A DNA stretch of 64,000 nt from CAYWKU01 sp964459325 (lineage in GTDB: Bacteria > RBG-13-61-14 > CAYWKU01): NCBI GenBank assembly GCA_964459325.1, contig CAYWKU010000001.1, positions 180,095 to 244,094 of the forward strand. Direction: 5' to 3'. Position numbers and translations under genes: made by a program. Positions 1-8,285 of the stretch are shown piece after piece (position 1 is the first letter of the stretch; each line of letters begins with the position of its first letter). A model generated the notes under the pieces. The model did no database searches, was not told the DNA's origin, and worked only from the letters and a program-made list of their open reading frames with translations.

Positions 1-426
1 CTCCTGTACGACATCCGTAATTATAGCCATGACCTGAATGAAATACCGCTCCAGAACATCCCCCACGTGTGCGAAATTGGAACCCAGCTCCCTCACTATA
101 ATTTCGGTAACCTCGGGCTCGGAAATGTAGAATTCTACCGTATACTTGACGAATGCCCTGAGCCTTTTATCCGCTCCCTTTTCGTTATACACCCCTTCGC
201 GGAGACGGTTGAGAAATCTTATGTTTGAAATCTCGATAATTTCCTGAAAAAGGGCCAGCTTTCCGCCGTAGTAATAGCTCACCATTGCCCGGTTGACGCC
301 CGCTTGCTTACAGATAAGGGAGACCGTAGTGCGCTCATAGCCAAACTCGGCGAACAGCTTGCGGCTGGCATCCAGTATTCTCGAACGGGGATGCTCCGCT
401 TCTATCGAGTAATCCATATCGGCCAT
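1..426 (-). CDS. TetR/AcrR-family transcriptional regulator (C-terminus cut by window edge)
   Basis: Reading leftward from the ATG at 426 the frame stays open for 142 codons to the window edge. Residues about 14-60 form a TetR-type helix-turn-helix: RSRILDASRKLFAEFGYERT, then CKQAGVNRAMVSYYYGGK, where the YYYG..K ending is characteristic of the family. The remainder is the start of the ligand-binding helical domain. A weak GTGGGA precedes the ATG; a second in-frame ATG lies three codons in. Its ligand and targets are unknown. It is divergent from the methyltransferase at 1003, which is therefore a possible target (inference). Family assignment is secure; the end is missing. Confidence 0.85.
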   Translation of the reverse strand, partial: MADMDYSIEAEHPRSRILDASRKLFAEFGYERTTVSLICKQAGVNRAMVSYYYGGKLALFQEIIEISNIRFLNRLREGVYNEKGADKRLRAFVKYTVEFYISEPEVTEIIVRELGSNFAHVGDVLERYFIQVMAIITDVVQE

Positions 427-1002
427 ATTTCCCACTTTAATAGAGTATTAACATCTCTTTGACCTAAAAGCAATTAAATTTTGTCATTTGACCGATGGTA
501 AAAAAGGAAAAATCGGAAGTACCCCCTATCCCGAACTCCTGGTTAAAACGCCCAATCAATTCTCCGGCTAGAATAACCCTATTTTACCACAAATGCTACC
601 TTTGGGCTTATAATATGCCGCTTAAGCCGTTGAATTTTTCATCGGTTTTAGCTCCGGAGGCACAAAAAACCGTTTATTTTTGAAGTGTTAACTATATTTT
701 ATTGACATTCGGCTATATCGAAGTTACTCTATAAGAAAATGATAAACAAGGTCTTTCAGCCTCGGAGGCCGATGGAAACCATTTAATTTCTGGGAGTTCA
801 GAGAGAAAATTTTTCCTGTTTCAAACCAAGGTGAGCCTGTTGTGCTCTTGTAACTATTCCGGCAAGGGCGTGGAGTTCCTGTAATTTCGCTCACTTATAT
901 ATTCCCCTTGCAGGAAGGGCTGAAGATTAAATCCGGTAGGCGCCCGGATAAGGCTATTAGTGAGTTAATGCAAAGTTTATCGAAGGAGAACAATTTAAAC
1001 TG
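427..1002. other. Intergenic region between tetR-like gene and methyltransferase
   Basis: No convincing gene; the short frame at 495-683 has no family features or ribosome site. The heptamer TTTGACC occurs twice as a direct repeat (458-464 and 487-493), close to the TetR start and possibly an operator. Toward the methyltransferase there is a promoter-like pair at 702-730 and a 270-nt leader containing small GC-rich hairpins such as GCCTCGGAGGC near 769 and CCCTT-gcagg-AAGGG near 904. Confidence 0.5.
702..730 (+). promoter_or_regulatory. Candidate sigma70-type promoter for the methyltransferase
   Basis: TTGACA at 702-707, a 17-nt spacer and TACTCT at 725-730. The -35 box is perfect, the -10 is weak. 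It would give a leader of about 270 nt. Confidence 0.35.
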
Positions 1003-1665
1003 GTGAGTAAAATGTCTTCCAACAAGTCCGCTCAAGCAGTCGAGAAAAAAACACAAAGCTACAACTGGTACAACGAGATAAATCAGGAAATCAACGAGTT
1101 TTTAAGGCTGGTCATCAGGCACAAGCGTCGGGGCGCCGTGCTGGATATAGGCGAGGGCGAAGGCAAGTACGCCATCTATTTCGCCAGGCACGGATTTGAA
1201 GGCCACGGCATACACAACTCCTCGGAGGCTATAAAGAGGGCGCGCGCTTTCGCTTCCAAAACAGGAGTCAACGAAAGCACCCATTTCAGGGTGGGCGATG
1301 TTTTCGAATTGCCGTATCCAAGGCGATTTTTCGACGTGGTGGTGGATTTCGGATGCCTCCATCACATCAGAAAAGGAGAATGGGACCGCTACTTCGAAAG
1401 CGTACTGTCGGTGATGAAAGATGAGGCCCTTTACAGCCTTACCGTGTATAACCTGAAGGACAGGCACGTGACCGGCCGCAAGCGCAATTACGTGGTGCAT
1501 CAGGGCCACTACGATTACTTCTTCGGAAAAAAGGAGCTGCGCGAGTTATTGGAGCCTTTCTTCGAGATATTCAAAATCAGCGAAGAGTCGGTGTCAACCC
1601 CGGATGGCGAGAGCCATTGCTATTATCACGTCCACATGAAAAGGTTGCCGCCCGAGGAAGATTAG
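1003..1665 (+). CDS. Class I SAM-dependent methyltransferase
   Basis: A 220-residue methyltransferase of unknown substrate. Motif I is VLDIGEGEGKYA (about 46-57), followed by an acidic GDVFELPYP segment (about 98-106) and FDVVVDFGCLHH (about 110-121), the usual order for the Rossmann-fold methyltransferase domain. The GTG at 1003 is preferred over the ATG at 1012 because AAGGAG at 983-988 is at workable distance from GTG and too far from ATG. The protein is only slightly longer than the core domain, so it is a small stand-alone enzyme. It is monocistronic, followed by a hairpin array. Substrate could be a small molecule or a metal oxyanion; nothing in the sequence decides. Confidence 0.8.
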   Translation: MSKMSSNKSAQAVEKKTQSYNWYNEINQEINEFLRLVIRHKRRGAVLDIGEGEGKYAIYFARHGFEGHGIHNSSEAIKRARAFASKTGVNESTHFRVGDVFELPYPRRFFDVVVDFGCLHHIRKGEWDRYFESVLSVMKDEALYSLTVYNLKDRHVTGRKRNYVVHQGHYDYFFGKKELRELLEPFFEIFKISEESVSTPDGESHCYYHVHMKRLPPEED

Positions 1666-1733
1666 CCTTCGGAAAACACCTATACATAGCGAAATAAATT
1701 CATGCGTATGGAGCATCCGGAAACCGAGATTTT

Positions 1734-1874
1734 CCCCGGGCTGAAACCCGGGGCTTAAATATACATTTGACTGCTTCCTGCACTGAAGTGCAGGGTTTCC
1801 GGTTCCCGGGAAACCCCGGCTTTTAAGCCGGGGAGTTTCACATTTACCTTTAAGCCCCGGATTTTAATCCGGGG
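1734..1874. repeat. Array of five perfect GC-rich hairpins
   Basis: Hairpins at 1734-1753 (CCCCGGG/CCCGGGG), 1777-1794 (CCTGCACT/AGTGCAGG), 1793-1816 (GGGTTTCC/GGAAACCC, sharing bases with its neighbours), 1814-1833 (CCCCGGCTTTTAAGCCGGGG) and 1855-1874 (CCCCGGATTTTAATCCGGGG). The last two share an outline but differ by a compensated base pair in the stem. The array lies between the convergent ends of the methyltransferase and metzincin genes and could also act as a bidirectional transcription block, although no T-tract follows. Confidence 0.75.
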
Positions 1875-1922
1875 TGTTGTGCGCTTATTGCGCCGTGTAT
1901 AAAAGCCCCGAAATTCGTGTAC

Positions 1923-3371
1923 TTAACGCCCGGGACGGTAAAGCCTGCGCCACACGACCGCCAGGAATGGAACAAGCAAAACGAGTATTATATCGGCGCC
2001 CGGTATCTCGGCCTCCCGGTAATTGCCGACTGCGCAGCCTCCGCTCAAACCCTCTTCACCGCCTACCGTGGGGAATCGGTTTACCGTAACCAGTGAAGCG
2101 GCGGTATAGCCGGAAACCAGCCCGTCCGAGGGGGTGACCTCCAGCAGGTAATATCCCGGCAAATCGGGAGTAAACGATGTGCATTCGCCGGAGGTCGAAT
2201 CCAATACGGCAGAAGAACTCTCAGGTTTAACTTTAAGCTCCCATGAGTAGGTAATTTGGTCGCCGTCCGAGTCGCGGCCTTGTGCGCAGACGGTCTTTTT
2301 TCTCAGAGCCGTCGCCGACGATGAGTCTACGCTTACGTTAGGGGCCGTATTTGCAGGGTCATTCACTTGAATGGCCCCGTAGGCCATACCCGCCTTGTTG
2401 TCGGGATTGATAACCATCAGGTCGTAGCCCCCGACGCTTCCCGTGAGGTCCAGCTTCATTCCGAACTGCGAGTAATCGGCGAACGAAGTCACGCCGGCCG
2501 CAGGGTCGGCCACGGGGGCGTCGTTTTGGTACACGTCAACCTCGATGTTATTAACGCCGTCGGTTTCGATGAATCCGTGCCCTTCGACCTGAATTCCGTT
2601 CATAACCGACCCCTGGCTTCCTATGACTTTGTCCCTGAATTGTGAGTCCCCCGAAACTTTAAAACCCGTCACTTGCGGCGCTGGAATGTCGGAGGCGGTT
2701 TCCGGGTACAAAAATCTCAACCCGTCAATATCGTCCCGGTGCAGGGTCGCCGCTCGAACCGTGCCCGGTCTTATAATGCCGAACATGGTTGAGTGGGAGT
2801 AAGTTTCGTCATAAAGGTCGTGCAGCATGCACACGTGCCCCAGCTCGTGAACGAGCACGCTCAAAAGGTCGATTTCCGCGGTGGTCGGAAAACCTTCCAG
2901 GCTCCAGTTGAAATTCACACCGTTTATCTGCACGTCGGTTTCCGTCACTTCGCCGGTATAGCTGTCGAAATTCGGGCTGACCCAGTATGTTATCGCCAGC
3001 GCGTATTCGGTCCAATGCCAGTGATTGCTGTCCGATATCCATATAACGGAATTGTATCCGTCGTTTTTACATGATATGCCGCCGTTGCACGAAGTGCTCC
3101 CGGCGTTCTGAAAACCGATTGCGGCGCCCTCCACCGAGCTCCAGATTTCCATGGCTTCGTTCAGAAGAACATCTGTGCCGGCGGGCGCCGATTGTAAGTC
3201 GTGGTTTATTTCCAATGGCGCCGGCGGGTCGCCGGGGGAGGGCTTCAGCCCTCCCGCCGTGGGTCTCCATGCGGGCACGTCCTCGCCGGTTCTCCATATT
3301 TGCCAGGCCGATGCCTGGGAATATATCAGCGTAATGCACAACGCTATTGCGGCGATACGGAGCGTCTTCAT
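1923..3371 (-). CDS. Secreted metzincin (matrixin/snapalysin-like) metalloprotease with C-terminal anchor
   Basis: A 482-residue exported protease. Residues 1-22 are a signal peptide. The zinc site is HELGHVCMLHD (H175, E176, H179, then H184-D185), with STMFG at 194-198 as the Met-turn and DDIDGLRFLYP closing the catalytic domain near 223, as in matrixins. The canonical site is HExxHxxGxxH; here position 8 is Met and position 11 is Asp, resembling the HExxHxxGxxD of snapalysin. IPT/Ig-like and PKD-like segments (about 230-430) follow. The C-terminus has SGGC (443-446), a hydrophobic stretch (about 460-474) and WRRLYRPGR, a sorting-signal layout with a cysteine. The start overlaps the upstream stop as ATGA, implying translational coupling with the gene at 3368-3892. 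Confidence 0.8.
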   Translation of the reverse strand: MKTLRIAAIALCITLIYSQASAWQIWRTGEDVPAWRPTAGGLKPSPGDPPAPLEINHDLQSAPAGTDVLLNEAMEIWSSVEGAAIGFQNAGSTSCNGGISCKNDGYNSVIWISDSNHWHWTEYALAITYWVSPNFDSYTGEVTETDVQINGVNFNWSLEGFPTTAEIDLLSVLVHELGHVCMLHDLYDETYSHSTMFGIIRPGTVRAATLHRDDIDGLRFLYPETASDIPAPQVTGFKVSGDSQFRDKVIGSQGSVMNGIQVEGHGFIETDGVNNIEVDVYQNDAPVADPAAGVTSFADYSQFGMKLDLTGSVGGYDLMVINPDNKAGMAYGAIQVNDPANTAPNVSVDSSSATALRKKTVCAQGRDSDGDQITYSWELKVKPESSSAVLDSTSGECTSFTPDLPGYYLLEVTPSDGLVSGYTAASLVTVNRFPTVGGEEGLSGGCAVGNYREAEIPGADIILVLLVPFLAVVWRRLYRPGR

Positions 3372-3892
3372 TCCGTTTCTCCGTTGCCGGGAGCGTTTTT
3401 GCGCACGGCGATAATGCGTTTGCGGGCGGCATCGAAGGTCATGCCGGGAGATTTTCCCCCGCCCGGCTTGTGCGATATGACCCTCCTGCCGGTGTCTTTT
3501 TCCACACGTGTGGGGTAATAGCCCTGGTTGAATCCCGTCAGGCGGTAAGTGTGCCCGGATACCTTATCCAGCATAAGAAGGTAGGTTCGGCCGATTTGCA
3601 GATGAACCGCACCGGCCACGTGGAGACGCTCGTTGCCCGGTTCGAGCAGGTAAATCGTCTCCGGCGCCGGGTTCCCCGCTATAAATTTCTCCACCTGCAC
3701 TTTCAGCAGGGTGTGAGGATAGCCTTTCCAGTTAATATCCGTATCATCGAGCGGAGTTGCGATAACAATCAAATCCGCCCGGCGGGCCTGCCGGTTGAAG
3801 TCCATCTCCACCACTACGGTGGCAAGCGTTACTGATGCGGACATAAGCACAAAAAGTAAAATCGAAAGTAAATACCTGGCCATTTTTCGCAT
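3368..3892 (-). CDS. Secreted partner protein of the metzincin
   Basis: A 174-residue protein with a signal peptide (about 1-24, MRKMARYLLSILLFVLMSA). The mature part contains ADLIVIATPLDD, a central LKVQVEKFIAGN stretch and VHLQIGRTYLLML, a pattern I associate with small secreted proteins encoded next to matrixin-type proteases in myxobacteria (from memory, not searched). It is first in a two-gene unit, overlapping the protease start by four bases. The conserved pairing suggests a shared role, perhaps chaperone, inhibitor or substrate; no catalytic motif is visible and the function is not known. Confidence 0.6.
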   Translation of the reverse strand: MRKMARYLLSILLFVLMSASVTLATVVVEMDFNRQARRADLIVIATPLDDTDINWKGYPHTLLKVQVEKFIAGNPAPETIYLLEPGNERLHVAGAVHLQIGRTYLLMLDKVSGHTYRLTGFNQGYYPTRVEKDTGRRVISHKPGGGKSPGMTFDAARKRIIAVRKNAPGNGETE

Positions 3893-3944
3893 CCTTTCAT
3901 TAAAAAAGTAGCATCGCGGCCCTCCGGGCGCAATTTAAGGCATA

Positions 3945-4769
3945 CTAAGTATGATTGCCGACGGTATGTTTGGCTATTATCCGCCTGAACATCTCCACCA
4001 GCCCCTGTGCCAGGAGGTAGGCGCCGCGGGCCTCGAGGTTGGATTCGATGGTGCGGTCGAAAAACAACCTGAATTCGGACTCGAACTTGCCTTCAGCCGG
4101 CCAGTAGCAGAAGAGAAAAGGAACTTTTGGGAGAGGATGGAGTAAGGACATGTGGGGCGCCGTGGGATATTCCGCGTGATACTCGCGACCGAACAGGTCA
4201 AGTATGTCGAGAAAAAGCTCCGTATGTTTATCGGCCATATCGTGAAATGCCTTATGGCAGCGGTGGGCATAGAAGTGGGCCCAGTCCCTTGCTTCCTTTA
4301 GTTCTTTGAATACCGTCCATTCCTCGACCGGGTCTTTTCCCGCGCCGAACAGGACGTATTGCAATAATGACACATGTATCCAGTGGTTGACGTGACATAT
4401 GGTATGCAGCTCTCCCTCCTTGTCCAGCTCGAAGGGTTTACCCAGGCACCTTATCATAATCCCGCCATTTTTGATTTCCCCGCCCAATCTTTCGGCGGCT
4501 TCGGTGAAATCGACGTTACGTACCTGTCCCTTCAGCTCCTTGACTAACTGCTCCGCGCTGGTTTCTTCCGAAGCCTTTTCCTCGGCTAATTCGTTATTTA
4601 TGCGCTCGATTATTTCCTCATCGAGGTACGGGCAGTCGCGGGGGTCTTTCTGTCCCCGGGAAACCAGTTGAGCGAAAGCCATACACGTGGACACACCGCA
4701 TTCTCTACAATTAGTCCGGGGAGTGTGTTTCAATATGTACGGTGCGCTCAGGGTTACTTTCTGTTCCAT
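3945..4769 (-). CDS. DUF3786-family protein with N-terminal [4Fe-4S]-type domain
   Basis: A 274-residue soluble protein. The N-terminal motif C21-x2-C24-x4-C29-x16-C46 (TNCRECGVSTCMAFA...DCPYL) is the iron-sulphur signature of the PF04060 type, shared with corrinoid/acetyl-CoA pathway proteins and electron-transfer subunits. The rest matches the DUF3786 layout, with histidine-rich WAHFYAHRCHKAFHD in the middle and LFFDRTIESNLEARG near the end. Its function is unknown; the cluster suggests electron transfer or corrinoid metabolism (inference). It stands alone, about 100 nt downstream of the GspE-N gene's stop-to-start junction region and transcribed away from it on the same strand order as its neighbours. 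Confidence 0.75.
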   Translation of the reverse strand: MEQKVTLSAPYILKHTPRTNCRECGVSTCMAFAQLVSRGQKDPRDCPYLDEEIIERINNELAEEKASEETSAEQLVKELKGQVRNVDFTEAAERLGGEIKNGGIMIRCLGKPFELDKEGELHTICHVNHWIHVSLLQYVLFGAGKDPVEEWTVFKELKEARDWAHFYAHRCHKAFHDMADKHTELFLDILDLFGREYHAEYPTAPHMSLLHPLPKVPFLFCYWPAEGKFESEFRLFFDRTIESNLEARGAYLLAQGLVEMFRRIIAKHTVGNHT

Positions 4770-4872
4770 GGTGTCACTCTCGAGTGTTTCAAATTAAATA
4801 TCCATGTTTCAAGATTTGTATTTTAGACGAAGTTGTCAAGAAAAAAGATTCGAGTCGGGTTTTTACGAAAGC

Positions 4873-6309
4873 TTAAGGTTTTTCTTCCCGCGCCTGCTGC
4901 TTTTTCTTCTTGATGAGGGCTTCGAAAGCCTGCGGAATCCGGGGCGCCAGTATGAGCAGGTCGGATATATCGGTGGGCGCATCCTGCCCGTCGCCGTTAT
5001 CGCCGTAAAGAATGTTTACAACCTTGCCCTTGAAAAGGATGGGTATAAGGAACGCGCTGCGAGGTTTTTCCCCGCCCGTCAGCTTTAGAAAACGTTCGTT
5101 GAGCGGCGTATTCGGTATCGAGCCCAGGTAAAAGGACATGGAATCGTGCACCGTCTGGAAAATGCCGGGCGAGTTCAGGGGAATCATTATCCCCTGTACC
5201 GTCCGGGTGTTAAGCGAGCCTCCCAGTCCGTCCCAGCCCATCGCTATACCGCTGCGGGTAATAAACAGCGCCGCTCGCTTGAAGTAACTCAATGCGAACC
5301 GCAGCACCACGTTGCTCAACTCCTCCCGGTCGGTAACTTCGTTGAGCTTTTCCATCGTTTGTGACGGGGAGAGGGCTTCCTGCACTTTCCAGGCTTCCTC
5401 TTCCGCCTCCTCTTCAATCTCCTCATCGGAAGGGGCAACCAGCGGCTCGGAGACTATATCCTCCAAGTCGAGTATTTCCTCCTCCGCCTCGTGAGGAGCG
5501 GCTTCCGCTTTTTCAGTCTCTTGAGCCTCCTGCGGCGGAGGTGTAGCGGCTTTTTCATGAGATTCGGGTGGTGGAGGAGGTTGAGTATCGGGAGCCGGGG
5601 GCGGGTGGGCTGGCGCCTGAGGTTGTGCCGGGGTTTCTTGTGCGGGTGCTGAAGTGGATTCAGCAGCTTCTCCTTCGACCAGCCCCTGCGAGCGGTTGTA
5701 TTCGTTGAGAAGCTTTTCAAAGTCTTCCTGTGAGGAAAGGTCTTCCTTGAGCTCGAAATCCAGTCCCTTTATGTCCGGATGCTCCTTCGGGGGCGGTTTT
5801 GACCCCTGCTTTTGTGGGGAAGCGCCGGAAGGTTTACGCTTCAATACTTTTGAGGCCAGGTGCTTGTACCGGTGGTCCCGGGGGATGCCGTAGTATTTCT
5901 CCCGCAGGGTCTGCACTACTATCTCGGGAGATACGTAAGGCTTGATGCGCTTGCCGGTGGCGAATTGTATCTCGTCGAAAGCGTTCACGTCGGCGGGGTC
6001 GCTCATGAGCAGACTGATGGAATTGCCGTCCAGCGCCAGGGGCACTACTTCGTGTTTGGCCGCCAGTTTCCTTCCGAGCAGCTTGACCACTTCCGGTTGC
6101 GGGGGCCTGAGGCGGAACGGGTTGATAGTGGGGCAGTTATGCTTTTTGGAAAGCGCCTTGCTCAACAGGCCCAGGCTGACGTATCCCAGCTCCAGGAGAT
6201 TAGTCCCCAGTCTGCCCCCGAAAATAACCTGGTTCTGAACCGCTTCCTCGAGCTGAGCGGACTTCACCACTCCCGCGGAAAGGAGCATTTTGCCCAGGGT
6301 AGCTTTCAT
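4873..6309 (-). CDS. GspE/PilB N-terminal (MshEN) domain protein with acidic linker and C-terminal GAF-like domain
   Basis: A 478-residue protein. Residues about 1-150 carry the MshEN/T2SSE-N fold: LGKMLLSAGVVKSAQLEEA, GRLGTNLLELGYV, and later the LMSDPADVNAFDEIQFATGK segment typical of type II secretion/type IV pilus ATPases. No Walker A or B follows, so it is not the ATPase. Residues about 165-320 are a low-complexity linker rich in Pro, Glu, Gln and Ala. About 330-470 look GAF-like. MshEN domains of the PilB/MshE family can bind c-di-GMP, so a c-di-GMP-responsive adaptor is plausible (inference). The start overlaps the DUF4124 stop by four bases, implying coupled translation. Confidence 0.7.
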   Translation of the reverse strand: MKATLGKMLLSAGVVKSAQLEEAVQNQVIFGGRLGTNLLELGYVSLGLLSKALSKKHNCPTINPFRLRPPQPEVVKLLGRKLAAKHEVVPLALDGNSISLLMSDPADVNAFDEIQFATGKRIKPYVSPEIVVQTLREKYYGIPRDHRYKHLASKVLKRKPSGASPQKQGSKPPPKEHPDIKGLDFELKEDLSSQEDFEKLLNEYNRSQGLVEGEAAESTSAPAQETPAQPQAPAHPPPAPDTQPPPPPESHEKAATPPPQEAQETEKAEAAPHEAEEEILDLEDIVSEPLVAPSDEEIEEEAEEEAWKVQEALSPSQTMEKLNEVTDREELSNVVLRFALSYFKRAALFITRSGIAMGWDGLGGSLNTRTVQGIMIPLNSPGIFQTVHDSMSFYLGSIPNTPLNERFLKLTGGEKPRSAFLIPILFKGKVVNILYGDNGDGQDAPTDISDLLILAPRIPQAFEALIKKKKQQAREEKP

Positions 6310-6893
6310 TTTTTCTTCTTGAGGTCTTGTTTGGCTTTCTCGATTCCTTCATTCACAGCGTCCAGCGGCACGCCGGAGCGCATAGCTTCCCTGTCGATGC
6401 CGTCCTCCAAATATTTCCGGGCCTTTTCCAATTCGGACTTGAATCCCTGCAATTTGTTAAAACACTCTGCGGAGGCTTGCTGGTTTTTGATAGTGGGCAT
6501 AAGAAGCGATTGCCTCCTCAACTCGTTGCATTTCGGCTCCAGGTCGGCAATCCGGTTCTCGAGGTCCTGCACCCTCATGTAAGCGCTGTAAGCTTTTTCT
6601 TTCCATTCGGTGTAGGTTTTGCTTTTTTGAGGCTTTTGTTCATGAGGTGGAGGCGGAGGCGTTGCCGCTGCGCCGCCTTCGCCTGTAGCGGTGTCACTTT
6701 TGCCCTTTATTACCACTTTTTGAGCCTTGTCTTTGTACTTTGACGGTACCTGGTTCTTGTATTCCACGTAGTGTATGTTCCCTTTTTCATCCACCCATTT
6801 CCAGAGCACCGTTTCGGCCAGCGCCGAGGTGGACAGCACGAGGAATACCGCCGCCAGGAATGATATTAATAGAAAACCTGCTTTTCTGTTCAT
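6306..6893 (-). CDS. Exported DUF4124-domain protein with coiled coil
   Basis: A 195-residue protein with a signal peptide (about 1-26, ending SALA). Immediately after cleavage comes ETVLWKWVDEKGNIHYVEY, the DUF4124 core seen in many periplasmic proteins. A Pro-rich stretch at about 78-90 separates it from a C-terminal predicted coiled coil (about 95-195, high in Glu, Lys and Leu). DUF4124 proteins have no established activity. It is the first gene of a two-gene unit with the MshEN protein (ATGA overlap), which suggests involvement in the same envelope machine (inference). Confidence 0.75.
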   Translation of the reverse strand: MNRKAGFLLISFLAAVFLVLSTSALAETVLWKWVDEKGNIHYVEYKNQVPSKYKDKAQKVVIKGKSDTATGEGGAAATPPPPPHEQKPQKSKTYTEWKEKAYSAYMRVQDLENRIADLEPKCNELRRQSLLMPTIKNQQASAECFNKLQGFKSELEKARKYLEDGIDREAMRSGVPLDAVNEGIEKAKQDLKKKK

Positions 6894-7037
6894 CGCAATT
6901 TCCCCCGCGTCTTGAAATCTCGGATTCTCACGCCTGATGGTAGATGTTAGAGGCCAAAAAGCAACCGCGATTTTCGTGTGTTCTTACCTCTGAAGTGGCG
7001 GTATTTCCGGAGCGAGCCCTCAGCGCGGCCTCTCGGT

Positions 7038-8204
7038 TCATTTCAATTCGCCCGTCGGAGGTCTCATCCTGAATTTCTGCAGTATTTCATGGAACTTGCG
7101 CAAATCCAGGGGCCGTTGTCGGCTGAAAAAAAGGTGGCGGGGGCATTTGCAATCCGAGGAGCCGAAACCCTCCGGTCCACGGACAAAAGCCTCGGCCAAT
7201 TCCGACGCGATATTGCATTCCAGCCGCGAAGATGACCGGAGCGGCAGGGCGGTAACCTCGTCGGATACCGCCCGCAGGGGGTCTATGTGCCAGTGCATGC
7301 GTTTGCGAATTCGCACGTGCCTGTTGATGCGGGCGTCGAGGTTTTTTATGGCCGAGCCGACGTATATGTGCCATCCCTTCTCGAAAGTCACCTTACCGAG
7401 GCTCCCGACCTCGATGCTGCGATTTCTTTTGAGGTGTAGCAACAAAATATATGCTCCGCCGTCGCGGGCTTCGCGGTCAATGTGTTCCCAGGGTATTTTT
7501 ACCCTTTTTACGTTGGGCTTCAGTTTGAGCGACTGCGTCCACTCCACCGATACCGGAAGCGCTCTCACCCTGTGTCGCACGTCCAGCAGCTTTCGGCTGA
7601 AAGCGAGGTCGGTGTGAAAGTCCGGCATGAACCATTTTATCCCGGCGTGGTGAATAACGAACATTACGGCCACTTCAGTACCCTTTTGGGATAATGCCTC
7701 CAGCTCAACGAGATGTCGTTTTCCGCGCTCGGTAACCGCGTCGGGAAACATTGCAACGCCGTTCCCGAACAGGGTGCAGGATTTTACCTCAAGGTACATT
7801 TCCTTACCCGCTCTTTCCAACAGGAAGTCGAACCTGCTGCGACCATGAGGTATTTCGGCCCTTATAATCCGGGCGCCTTCCATTCCCGGCGCCAGTCCGA
7901 GCTCTATAAGTCGCCCGGCGACCCGATTGGTGTAATGAGTGTGCAGAAAAACGGGCCTGCCGTCGCGCTCGACGGCCATGGCGGTGTAATCGGTGGAGGC
8001 GCTTCTTTTGCGGTTGGGCGCCAGATAGAGCTTAGCATCCGGCAAAAGCAGCTCATGCAGCCGGCCCGGATTGGGTAGGAAAGCCTTTACTTCGCGGCCT
8101 TTTCCAAGGGAGGCGTGTACGAGAAAGCGGTTGGGTCTTCTCACAAACCCGGCGGTAATAATCCGGCCCCAGTCGCCTATGGTCAGCGCTTCTTTATCGG
8201 ACAA
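7038..8204 (-). CDS. sfsA: SfsA nuclease-like protein fused to a DUF123 domain
   Basis: A 388-residue protein, longer than SfsA alone (about 230-240). The first 230 residues are SfsA: RRPNRFLVHASL, FLPNPGRLHELL, FDFLLE, MYLEVKSCTLF and FPDAVTERGKRHLVEL, including the acidic and Lys residues of its nuclease-like core. Residues about 250-360 are DUF123, a GIY-YIG-like domain: GGAYILLLHL, GWHIYVGSA, RINRHVRIRKRMHWHID, and a C-terminal SDCKCPRHLFF. SfsA is described as a DNA/RNA-binding nuclease; DUF123 is found alone or fused to DNA-repair proteins. A combined nucleic-acid processing role is inferred. Function of neither half is well settled. Confidence 0.85.
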   Translation of the reverse strand: MSDKEALTIGDWGRIITAGFVRRPNRFLVHASLGKGREVKAFLPNPGRLHELLLPDAKLYLAPNRKRSASTDYTAMAVERDGRPVFLHTHYTNRVAGRLIELGLAPGMEGARIIRAEIPHGRSRFDFLLERAGKEMYLEVKSCTLFGNGVAMFPDAVTERGKRHLVELEALSQKGTEVAVMFVIHHAGIKWFMPDFHTDLAFSRKLLDVRHRVRALPVSVEWTQSLKLKPNVKRVKIPWEHIDREARDGGAYILLLHLKRNRSIEVGSLGKVTFEKGWHIYVGSAIKNLDARINRHVRIRKRMHWHIDPLRAVSDEVTALPLRSSSRLECNIASELAEAFVRGPEGFGSSDCKCPRHLFFSRQRPLDLRKFHEILQKFRMRPPTGELK

Positions 8205-8285
8205 GGTAATGGTAATTGTACATTTTTATGGTTGTTAATGAAACCGGTGGAGTGTTAATCTGCCGCGGTAAAATGTCTGTCAGGT

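Noticed and set aside
495..683. 62-codon open frame between tetR-like and methyltransferase genes
   Set aside because: No ribosome site, no family resemblance and low coding signal; the region is better explained as control sequence.
1923..3371. PEP-CTERM exosortase signal on the metzincin
   Set aside because: There is no PEP motif; the ending has GGC before the helix, a different class.
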